A stretch of 13,642 nucleotides of DNA from JAYRWD01 sp041918255 (GTDB lineage Bacteria; Patescibacteriota; Dojkabacteria; B142; WJKM01). Under the pieces are notes generated by a model. It was given only the letters and a program-made list of their open reading frames with translations. It searched no databases and was not told where the DNA came from. The position numbers and the translations under genes are program-made. Shown here in pieces: positions 7,426-13,112 of this stretch. The DNA is taken from assembly GCA_041918255.1 (NCBI GenBank), contig JAYRWD010000045.1, positions 1 through 13,642 on the forward strand, in the 5' to 3' direction. Position 1 is the first letter of the stretch, and each line of letters begins with the position of its first letter.

Positions 7426-7980
7426 TTAGAATTTAACTTCAACTTTTTCTCGTTCCGCCACTTCTGCTTCGAAAAATTCCACTTCGCTTAGTTTCATGAA
7501 ACTTGCGATTATGTTAGAAGGGAACACTTTCATTTTTGTGTTAAATTCGAGTACGTTTGTATTATAGAATTTTCGTGAGTAAGCAATTTTATCTTCGGTA
7601 TCCTCAAGTTGCCTTTGGAGATCTTTGAAATTTTCATTTGCTTTCAGCTCTGGATAGGCTTCTGCAACTGCGAATAAACTTTTGAGAGCTCCTGAGAGCA
7701 TATTGTCGGCGGCAGCCTTCTCTTGCGTTGTTCCTGCTGACATCATTGCGGATCTTGCCTCAGTGACTTTTGAGAATACGCCTTCTTCATGTTTGGCATA
7801 TCCTTTTACTGTCTCAACCAAGTTTGGGATAAGGTCAGCTCTTCGTTTTAATTGTATATCAATTCCGGAAAAAGCTTCTTTGATCCTTGCTTGTAATGTA
7901 ACGAAAGAATTATAAGTCAAAACAAGATAAGGGAGAATCAATGCAACAAGTATCAAGGGGACAAGAAGTATAGTTAACAT
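7426..7980 (-). CDS. lemA: LemA family membrane-anchored protein
   Basis: LemA proteins have one N-terminal membrane segment and a helical bundle outside; their biochemical role is not settled, though many lie beside htpX, suggesting a membrane-stress function. The 184 residues match the family. Residues 2-22 are a hydrophobic anchor, and the family signature runs DIQLKRRADLIPNLVETVKG (41-60), then KHEEGVF. The C-terminal half carries LQRQLEDTEDKIAYSRKFYN (121-140) and VFPSNIIASF (152-161), both diagnostic. It is first in a two-gene unit with htpX. An extended -10 box lies about 40 nt upstream; no Shine-Dalgarno. Confidence 0.95.
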   Translation of the reverse strand: MLTILLVPLILVALILPYLVLTYNSFVTLQARIKEAFSGIDIQLKRRADLIPNLVETVKGYAKHEEGVFSKVTEARSAMMSAGTTQEKAAADNMLSGALKSLFAVAEAYPELKANENFKDLQRQLEDTEDKIAYSRKFYNTNVLEFNTKMKVFPSNIIASFMKLSEVEFFEAEVAEREKVEVKF

Positions 7981-8017
7981 AGAGATTAATTAATAAATAA
8001 TGTGAAATCCTATGTAT

Positions 8018-8026
8018 AGTATAACA
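8018..8026 (-). promoter_or_regulatory. Extended -10 promoter of lemA-htpX
   Basis: The minus strand reads TGTTATACT, an extended -10 (TGn plus TATACT) with no clear -35 at the right distance. The expected start near 8011 gives a leader of about 30 nt. It lies in the 101-nt gap after the ATP-grasp gene. Confidence 0.4.
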
Positions 8027-8081
8027 TTCTTTAGGGTGACTTGTTTTGGTTCGGAATACGAGTTATTTGATAGTTTTGCGC

Positions 8082-9125
8082 TCATCCTTGCCGTGTCTTG
8101 CATTCTATGTCGAGTGTATTCACGATGAGCCGTTTTAAGAATTCCGAAAAAGTAACTCCGTGTAACTCGGCAATTATTGAAGTACATGAGTGGATTTCGG
8201 GAGGACCAAAAAAAGGATTTGCGTTTGAATCGATAAAGTAGTATCTTCCCGCGCTATCAAGTCTGACATCGAATTTTGCGTAATCGCTCATCATTAGCGT
8301 TTCGAATGCAATTTTTGCATAATCTTGCAGCCTTTCGTTCTCGTATTTTAGAAAAACTGTGGATTCATAAGTCTTCCATTTGTTTTCATAGGAGATATAT
8401 TTGTAGGTCTCGTTTTTGTATGATTCGTCAAAGATCCTTTCAGCGGAGTATACCTTTGTATTCTTTCCCTCAAGTAGTACCACATGTATTTCTTTTCCAG
8501 CAATAAATTCATCTACCAAAACCGCTTGTTTGTAAGTGCTGATCAGAAATTTTAGTTTGTCGCGCAATTGTCTTTCTGTCTCACAAATGCTTGAGTCTTG
8601 CATTTCCATACTTCCGTGTAGATTATTGAGCTTTGTGATGAGGGGAAATCTAAGGGTGGTATCAAGCGGATCATTTGCATTTATGAAAAGTTGGTGATGT
8701 GGAACCGGTACGCCCTTTTGTTGTAATAATTTATATACAAGGTATTTGTTCATAGTAAGCGCAAGACCTAAAATCCCTGTTCCCGTATAAGGAATATTTA
8801 AGAGTTCTAATAATCCTGGTGTCGAAGGAACTAGGGTATCATCTCCTCGAATGCTTTCTACTAAATTGAAGACCATTTGCGGCGAAAATTTAGTAAGGTT
8901 AGCAGCAAGATTTAAGTCTCCGGGAAATGTTTGTACCTCAATATTAAGCTCTCGTAAATATTTAGCTACCGATTCAGCGGAGACATCAGCATCCTTTTCG
9001 GTGATATATAGTTGCTCTGTGGCAAAATACTCGCGCTTAACTTCGCTGTATAAAACGGCTATACGATCAGGCATCTTGAAGCTCGATTGTGATGTCAGTT
9101 GAGGCTTGCTTGGATTGACAGACAT
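8082..9125 (-). CDS. ATP-grasp ligase of the D-Ala-D-Ala ligase-like group
   Basis: The 347-residue chain has the plan of D-Ala-D-Ala ligase relatives: FNLVESIRGDD (86-96), LLELLNIPYTGTG (105-117; family LE.LGIPYTGS), a DK-type NKYLVYKLLQQKGVPVPHHQ (126-145), the nucleotide loop KLNNLHGS (165-172), VDEFIAGKEIHVVLL (204-218) and the metal end FDVRLDSAGRYYFIDSNANP (285-304). The metal motif EvNpNP is DSNANP here, with Asp for the usual Glu; the substrate loop is also diverged, so D-Ala-D-Ala is not assured. It probably joins an amino or carboxyl substrate using ATP in the cytoplasm. Start at 9125 chosen because the promoter at 9149-9177 predicts a start just upstream; Met18 is an alternative. 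It ends in TGA. Confidence 0.8.
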   Translation of the reverse strand: MSVNPSKPQLTSQSSFKMPDRIAVLYSEVKREYFATEQLYITEKDADVSAESVAKYLRELNIEVQTFPGDLNLAANLTKFSPQMVFNLVESIRGDDTLVPSTPGLLELLNIPYTGTGILGLALTMNKYLVYKLLQQKGVPVPHHQLFINANDPLDTTLRFPLITKLNNLHGSMEMQDSSICETERQLRDKLKFLISTYKQAVLVDEFIAGKEIHVVLLEGKNTKVYSAERIFDESYKNETYKYISYENKWKTYESTVFLKYENERLQDYAKIAFETLMMSDYAKFDVRLDSAGRYYFIDSNANPFFGPPEIHSCTSIIAELHGVTFSEFLKRLIVNTLDIECKTRQG

Positions 9126-9148
9126 TTTTGTATTGTGATGAATATCGA

Positions 9149-9177
9149 ATTATAGATCATAAGTAAGAGAATGTTGA
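9149..9177 (-). promoter_or_regulatory. Promoter of the ATP-grasp gene
   Basis: On the minus strand TCAACA (9177-9172), a 17-nt spacer and TATAAT (9154-9149) form a good promoter, with an expected start near 9142 and a leader of about 17 nt. It separates this gene from the upstream regulator gene. Confidence 0.5.
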
Positions 9178-9197
9178 GAGCATTACCCTAGTACAAA

Positions 9198-10010
9198 TTA
9201 CAAAATCGGCATGAGTAGTTCAACTTCATATCCTTCGTTCTCAGGAGCTTTGGCTTCACCCACGAACCGGTATACTTCCATATCGTGAAAATTAAGCAAT
9301 GTATTTGATTTGTATCCATTTATTTTCGAGTATTTTGCCAATTCCTGCCAAATCATAGAAAGAAGTTTGGAAGAACTGGTGTGCTTTACCGATAGTGCCT
9401 TGAAACTGGGTATGACGGCTTGTTTTAACGGCTCAATTTTTTTAGAAACATTAGAACGATTCATGATCGCAATCTTCATTTTGGCTTTCTTTGGACTATA
9501 TTCCTTGTCTTCAAATATCGTTAGGTAGTGACCAGTCATGCCAAGTTTCTTCGTAATTCGCATCAGCTGTCCTAAATAAACTCCGATATCGCTATAAGGA
9601 CCGATTTTGTCGAGGTAATAAATCTTGAATTTTTTTACAGTTTTAACTTCTGGCTGAACCAATGTACCTGTTTCGTTAATATGCTTGTAATAACTCACGA
9701 TCGCATTTAAAGAACTCTGTAGATGTTTAATTTCATCAGTAATAGCGGTTCTTTTTTGTAACAACAAAGCGCGTATATTATTGTGTTTGAGAAGAAATGA
9801 CTTGATTTCTGTTATTGAGAAATTAAGTTGTCTAAGCAAAAGAATAGTTTGAAAATCAATAATTTGCTCGGATTTGTAGTATCGATAACCATTTGTTTTA
9901 CTGATAACTGCGGGTTTTAGGATATCCTTTTTATCGTACCAATGCACTGTTCGCTTAGTTGTTCGAGCCAAATAGGCAAATTCACCAACAGTAAGATATT
10001 GATTATTCAT
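9198..10010 (-). CDS. MerR-family regulator with GyrI-like sensor domain
   Basis: A BmrR/TipA-like transcription factor of 270 residues. The winged helix-turn-helix occupies 1-72 (YLTVGEFAYLARTTKRTVHW at 5-24, YDKKDILKPA, then NGYRYY at 40-45), followed by the dimerising coiled coil at about 76-110. Residues 127-270 match a GyrI-like effector domain: KIYYLDKIGPYSDIGVYLGQ (129-148) and EVYRFVGEAKAPENEGYEVE (245-264), which in the family binds cationic or hydrophobic drugs. It is divergent from the UvrA-like gene with 68 bp between starts; the gap holds a MerR-type operator and both promoters, so it very probably represses itself and switches on the ABC protein when a ligand binds. Confidence 0.88.
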   Translation of the reverse strand: MNNQYLTVGEFAYLARTTKRTVHWYDKKDILKPAVISKTNGYRYYKSEQIIDFQTILLLRQLNFSITEIKSFLLKHNNIRALLLQKRTAITDEIKHLQSSLNAIVSYYKHINETGTLVQPEVKTVKKFKIYYLDKIGPYSDIGVYLGQLMRITKKLGMTGHYLTIFEDKEYSPKKAKMKIAIMNRSNVSKKIEPLKQAVIPSFKALSVKHTSSSKLLSMIWQELAKYSKINGYKSNTLLNFHDMEVYRFVGEAKAPENEGYEVELLMPIL

Positions 10011-10012
10011 GG

Positions 10013-10043
10013 TTGACTATTACGTAACGTTATAGATTATTAT
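10013..10043 (+). promoter_or_regulatory. MerR-type promoter of the UvrA-like gene (19-bp spacer)
   Basis: TTGACT (10013-10018) and TATTAT (10038-10043) are 19 bp apart, the overlong spacer typical of promoters that MerR proteins activate by untwisting DNA. The expected start near 10050 leaves a 29-nt leader before the ATG at 10079. Confidence 0.7.
10017..10035. promoter_or_regulatory. MerR operator dyad
   Basis: CTATTACGTAACGTTATAG is a 19-bp dyad, perfect except for the centre base and one T/T pair (fifth base from each end). It fills the spacer between the -35 and -10 boxes of the UvrA-like promoter and covers the transcription start expected for the regulator gene, the exact layout of MerR-family operators. 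Confidence 0.75.
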
Positions 10044-10068
10044 AGAGCACATTCTTTTTAACTGTCAA
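10039..10068 (-). promoter_or_regulatory. Consensus promoter of the MerR-type gene
   Basis: On the minus strand a perfect TTGACA (10068-10063), an 18-nt spacer and a perfect TATAAT (10044-10039) drive the regulator gene. Its -10 box overlaps the -10 of the opposing UvrA-like promoter, and its expected start near 10032 falls inside the operator, which predicts auto-repression. Confidence 0.75.
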
Positions 10069-10078
10069 TTTTATCGGC

Positions 10079-12322
10079 ATGTTTGACATGATCCGGATAC
10101 GCGGTGCGCGAGAAAATAATTTGAAAGATATCGATATAGATATACCGAGAAATAAGGTGGTGTGTTTCGTGGGGGTTTCTGGATCGGGTAAATCGACAAT
10201 TGCGTTTGATATTATTGCCAGAGAAGGCCAGAGGCAATATTTCGAGTCGTTGCCATCATATGCTCGAAGATATCTTCAGAAAAGCAATAAGCCGGATGTG
10301 GATGAGATTCGGGGGATATCCTCGACAATAATAATAAGCCAGGACAGGGTTCATGGGAATCCTAGATCAACCGTAGGTACGCTTACAGAAGCATATACAT
10401 ACTTACGAATGCTTTACTCTCGGGTAGGCCTGCCTAGTATGGATTCATCCTATTATTCGTTTAATCATCCACTTGGCGCATGTAAAAGATGTAAGGGTTT
10501 GGGAAGATCGGTTGAATTGAATATGACTAAGTTAATTGATCAGAATAAAAGCTTGAATCAAGGAGCACTTAGGCCCAGTGAATGGTACGTGGGTGGAAGA
10601 CAATGGAGTATCATAAACGCAAGTGGATATTTTGACATGGACAAACCTTTGATTGATTATTCGGAGGACGAGCTGGATAAATTGCTGAATGCCCAGCCGG
10701 AGATGCTAGAGAGCCAAGATGAGTATATGGTTAATAGGTGGACCTTTCAGGGTATTGTATATCGTATCACCCATCGCAATACAAAAGTTCATAGAGGGCC
10801 ATCTGAAAATGATATGCAATATTTTCGTTTCATCGATTGCGAAGATTGCAAAGGAGGCAGGCTTAATTCATCGGCGTTAAAGGTTGAAATTGACGGACGA
10901 AATATCGGAGAAGTGGCAAATCTGCCTCTTGAGATATGTTTGGAATTTGTACTTGCAATAAAAAATCCTCGAGCTAGTGTTATTAAGCCACGACTTGTAG
11001 AACAGTTAGAAAATTTAATTGAAGTAGGCGTGGGGTATTTATCGCTCAATCGTTCTTCAGATACTCTTTCGGGTGGTGAGGCCCAAAGGGTGAAAATGGC
11101 CCGTCAGTTGGGGTGTGATTTGGTAGAAAATATATATGTTCTAGACGAACCTACGGCTGGTTTGCATTTCCGAGATGTTGAGAAAATGAGTAAATATTTA
11201 GCAAAATTGAGAGATGCCGGCAACACAGTTTTAGTTGTGGAACATGATGAAACAATCATTCGTAACAGTGATTATGTTATTGAGGTTGGTCCCGGAGGCG
11301 GAAAAAAGGGTGGTGAAATCCTAGCACAGGGAAGTATTGAGGATATTTTGAGAAACAAAAGCTCGCTAACAGGCTCGTTTTTAAACGGGAAACAAAAAAT
11401 ATCGATCGAACGGTTGAAAAGAATTTCGAACGGGAATGTTGAGATTAAAAACGCATCTAAAAATAATCTAAAAAATTTATCATTTTCAATTCCTACCGGT
11501 TTGCTGGTTGCTGTGACTGGTGTCTCTGGTTCGGGTAAAAGTACCCTGATCGAGGAAATATGTGAGCAGCATCCTGAAAAAATTATCCTTATAAGTCAAG
11601 AGGGTATTGGCGCGAATAAACGTGGTTGTATAGCAACTTATACCGGTACTTTTGATATCATCCGTAAATATTTTGCTGATGAAAATAGTATGCACCCGAG
11701 TTTGTTTAGCTTCAATTCACACGGTAAATGTGAGCTTTGTGATGGTATTGGATATATAGATATGGATATGAATTTTCTTGGAAATGTAAAAATAAAATGC
11801 GAGTCCTGTGGTGGAAGTAGATATAAGTCGAAGGTTTTGAGATATAAATTTAGAGATAAGACGATTGTCGAGGTACTATCTATGACTGCTATAGATGTTA
11901 AAAATTTTTTTCAAGATGAGATGATAATCGAAAAGATGAATTTATTAATTGACGTAGGTTTGGATTATCTTGAAATTGGTCAAACTTTAGATACTCTATC
12001 TGGTGGTGAATCTCAGCGGTTAAAATTAGCTAGTCGGCTTCAGACACAAGGTGAGTTTTACATATTGGATGAACCAACGTCCGGACTCCATTTTGCCGAT
12101 ATTGATAAGTTGTTAAAGTTATTGAACAGATTAGTTGATAATGGAAATACAGTTCTGGTAGTGGAGCATAATCTTGACGTGATTAGAAACTCAGATTGGA
12201 TAATTGATCTAGGTCCCGAAGGGGGCGAGAGGGGAGGGTATATAGTTGCGCAAGGTACTCCGGAAGATATTGCGAGGTGTGACGAGTCTTGGACTGGGAG
12301 GTTTTTGAAAGAAAGGTTGTAA
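10079..12322 (+). CDS. UvrA-like twin-ABC protein lacking the UvrB-binding domain
   Basis: A 747-residue soluble ABC ATPase with two UvrA-type halves. NBD1: Walker A GVSGSGKST (32-40), Zn-type CxxC pairs at 135/138 and 254/257, LSGGEAQR (330-337), Walker B VLDEPTAGLH (354-363), VEH (387-389). NBD2: Walker A GVSGSGKST (481-489), CxxC at 551/554 and 574/577, LSGGESQR (640-647), ILDEPTSGLH (662-671), VEH (695-697). Repair UvrA is about 940 residues; here the chain goes from NPRSTVGTLTEAYTYLRMLY straight to SFNHPLGACKRC, so the UvrB-binding domain between them is missing. This is the class III/DrrC-like form, tied in some actinomycetes to resistance against DNA-binding drugs. All ATPase and zinc motifs are intact. 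Its MerR-controlled promoter supports a drug-response role over general repair. Confidence 0.9.
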   Translation: MFDMIRIRGARENNLKDIDIDIPRNKVVCFVGVSGSGKSTIAFDIIAREGQRQYFESLPSYARRYLQKSNKPDVDEIRGISSTIIISQDRVHGNPRSTVGTLTEAYTYLRMLYSRVGLPSMDSSYYSFNHPLGACKRCKGLGRSVELNMTKLIDQNKSLNQGALRPSEWYVGGRQWSIINASGYFDMDKPLIDYSEDELDKLLNAQPEMLESQDEYMVNRWTFQGIVYRITHRNTKVHRGPSENDMQYFRFIDCEDCKGGRLNSSALKVEIDGRNIGEVANLPLEICLEFVLAIKNPRASVIKPRLVEQLENLIEVGVGYLSLNRSSDTLSGGEAQRVKMARQLGCDLVENIYVLDEPTAGLHFRDVEKMSKYLAKLRDAGNTVLVVEHDETIIRNSDYVIEVGPGGGKKGGEILAQGSIEDILRNKSSLTGSFLNGKQKISIERLKRISNGNVEIKNASKNNLKNLSFSIPTGLLVAVTGVSGSGKSTLIEEICEQHPEKIILISQEGIGANKRGCIATYTGTFDIIRKYFADENSMHPSLFSFNSHGKCELCDGIGYIDMDMNFLGNVKIKCESCGGSRYKSKVLRYKFRDKTIVEVLSMTAIDVKNFFQDEMIIEKMNLLIDVGLDYLEIGQTLDTLSGGESQRLKLASRLQTQGEFYILDEPTSGLHFADIDKLLKLLNRLVDNGNTVLVVEHNLDVIRNSDWIIDLGPEGGERGGYIVAQGTPEDIARCDESWTGRFLKERL

Positions 12323-12355
12323 TATTGCTATAAAATCGGTGCGACTAGACTCGAA

Positions 12356-12655
12356 CTAGCGACCTCGCGGTCCTCTATCTGTCGATAGACAGGCAAACCG
12401 CGCTTTCTTTGCCTCCTTATAAAATTTATCACGATAGAGTCTGCTCTTCTTTATTTTTTGCTCTTCCTCTCGTGCATTCTCTATGCTGTCGAATTGTTTC
12501 CAGTATAGAAGCTCCCACTTTGTTCCGCTTTTTGTAAATTTTGAGTTTGAATGCTTCCGATTATGTTCTTTTATTCGTCTCTCTAAGTCGTTAGTTGAGC
12601 CAACGTATCTTTTACCATAAGTTTTTTCGAACAGCAGGTAAAGATAACCAGTCAT
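12356..12655 (-). CDS. Small GIY-YIG nuclease-domain protein with tRNA-derived tail
   Basis: A 99-residue single-domain GIY-YIG protein (UPF0213/YhbQ-like size). The core is GYLYLLFEKTYGKRYVGSTN (3-22), where YLYLL and RYVGS are the GIY and YIG strands, then DLERRIKEHN (23-32), WELLYWKQFDSIENAREEEQ (47-66) with the acidic end of the domain, and KIKKS. The domain cleaves DNA in homing endonucleases and repair enzymes; the role of these free-standing proteins is not settled. Codons 85-99 (ARFACLSTDRGPRGR) and the TAG stop lie inside the partial tRNA-Pro copy, including its 20-nt module, so the original C-terminus has probably been replaced. It starts 18 nt after the intact tRNA-Pro on the same strand and may be read from the tRNA transcript. 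Confidence 0.8.
   Translation of the reverse strand: MTGYLYLLFEKTYGKRYVGSTNDLERRIKEHNRKHSNSKFTKSGTKWELLYWKQFDSIENAREEEQKIKKSRLYRDKFYKEAKKARFACLSTDRGPRGR
12364..12403. repeat. 40-bp direct repeat, left copy
   Basis: Identical to 12776-12815, beginning CTCGCGGTCC and ending CAAACCGCGC with the 20-nt module between. The two copies are 412 bp apart and bracket the GIY-YIG 5' part and the intact tRNA-Pro. Joining them rebuilds one interrupted tRNA-Pro. Confidence 0.9.
12374..12393. repeat. 20-nt palindromic module, copy A
   Basis: TCTATCTGTCGATAGACAGG lies between the GGTCC and CAAACC of the tRNA-Pro anticodon arm. It can form two mutually exclusive hairpins, CTATC-TGTC-GATAG and CTGTC-GATA-GACAG. 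The intact tRNA-Pro lacks it. Confidence 0.9.
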
Positions 12656-12673
12656 TTCTTAATAATTAAAAAA

Positions 12674-12747
12674 TCGGGGCGACTAGACTCGAACTAGCGA
12701 CCTCGCGGTCCCAAACCGCGCGTTCTAGCCAACTGAACTACGCCCCG
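12674..12747 (-). tRNA. tRNA-Pro (anticodon UGG)
   Basis: A 74-nt cloverleaf on the minus strand: acceptor CGGGGCG/CGCCCCG, D stem GTTC/GAAC, a perfect anticodon stem CGCGG/CCGCG around loop TTTGGGA (anticodon TGG), and T arm GCTAG-TTCGAGT-CTAGT with one G-T pair. C1-G72 and discriminator A fit tRNA-Pro. CCA is not encoded; a T-run (TTTTTT) follows directly. The GIY-YIG gene starts 18 nt downstream. Confidence 0.95.
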
Positions 12748-12775
12748 TTAAATTTTAAAATATCAAAGCTATACT

Positions 12776-12815
12776 CTCGCGGTCCTCTATCTGTCGATAG
12801 ACAGGCAAACCGCGC
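12776..12815. repeat. 40-bp direct repeat, right copy
   Basis: Identical to 12364-12403. It forms the anticodon arm of the second partial tRNA-Pro and carries module copy B. Confidence 0.9.
12786..12805. repeat. 20-nt palindromic module, copy B
   Basis: Identical to copy A and in the same place in the tRNA anticodon loop, after CC. Confidence 0.9.
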
Positions 12816-12824
12816 GTTCTAGCC

Positions 12825-12844
12825 TCTATCTGTCGATAGACAGG
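12825..12844. repeat. 20-nt palindromic module, copy C
   Basis: Identical to copies A and B but at a different site: after AGCC and before AACTGAAC, the D loop of the tRNA-Pro copy. It shows that the module moved independently of the tRNA duplication. Confidence 0.9.
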
Positions 12845-12947
12845 AACTGAACTATGCCCCGTTCACAGTTCTGAACATACCATTATTCAATTCGCTAAGC
12901 TGTTTGCTCAAGAAGTAACACTTTTGCACTGTTATTCTAACAAATTA

Positions 12948-12987
12948 TTGAGCTTTTGTCGCTTCAAAAGGTATAATATCTTTTGAA
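12948..12987 (+). promoter_or_regulatory. tRNA-Gly promoter with inverted repeat around the -10 box
   Basis: TTGAGC (12948-12953), an 18-nt spacer and a perfect TATAAT (12972-12977) give an expected start near 12984, 8 nt before the tRNA. TTCAAAAG (12963-12970) and CTTTTGAA (12980-12987) form a perfect 8-bp inverted repeat with the -10 box in its 9-nt centre, which may be an operator. Confidence 0.65.
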
Positions 12988-12991
12988 AAGT

Positions 12992-13066
12992 GCGGATATA
13001 GTATAACGGTTATTATGTCAGTTTTCCAAACTGAAGACACGGGTTCGATTCCCGTTATCCGCTCCA
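12992..13066 (+). tRNA. tRNA-Gly (anticodon UCC)
   Basis: A 75-nt cloverleaf including an encoded CCA (13064-13066): acceptor GCGGATA/TATCCGC, anticodon stem TCAGT/ACTGA with loop TTTCCAA (anticodon TCC), and T arm ACGGG-TTCGATT-CCCGT, with discriminator T as in bacterial glycine tRNAs. It is closely similar in plan to the glyT type. Confidence 0.95.
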
Positions 13067-13112
13067 CATTTGTAGCGTGGCATTTGATAATCTGCGAAAA
13101 TCTTCAATATCT

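Larger units (their letters stand above)
12336..12403 (-). pseudogene. Partial tRNA-Pro copy (3' half) with inserted palindromic module
   Basis: Read on the minus strand, this matches the intact tRNA-Pro (12674-12747) from the 3' side of the anticodon stem to the discriminator base. It differs at one acceptor base (12340). A 20-nt module (12374-12393) interrupts the anticodon loop, and the 5' half is replaced by the coding sequence of the GIY-YIG gene. It cannot fold as a tRNA. Confidence 0.8.
12776..12861 (-). pseudogene. Partial tRNA-Pro copy (5' half) with two inserted modules
   Basis: Read on the minus strand it holds the acceptor 5' strand (CGGGGCA, one base changed), the D arm and the anticodon arm of tRNA-Pro, ending before the variable loop. 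Two identical 20-nt modules interrupt it, in the anticodon loop (12786-12805) and the D loop (12825-12844). Without T arm and 3' acceptor strand it cannot be a working tRNA. Confidence 0.8.

Noticed and set aside
6022..8084. UGA recoded as glycine (SR1/Gracilibacteria code)
   Set aside because: Several genes end in TGA exactly where their families end, and no in-frame TGA is needed to keep any gene open.
10079..12322. Canonical repair uvrA
   Set aside because: The UvrB-binding domain is absent and the protein is about 200 residues short without any frameshift.
12364..12815. 40-bp repeats as attL/attR of an integrated phage or plasmid
   Set aside because: The bracketed segment is about 400 bp, has no integrase, and includes a whole tRNA; duplication or homing explains it better.
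12374..12844. 20-nt modules as tRNA introns
   Set aside because: They occur only in copies that lack half of the tRNA, one is in the D loop, there is no bulge-helix-bulge, and bacterial tRNA introns are large group I elements.
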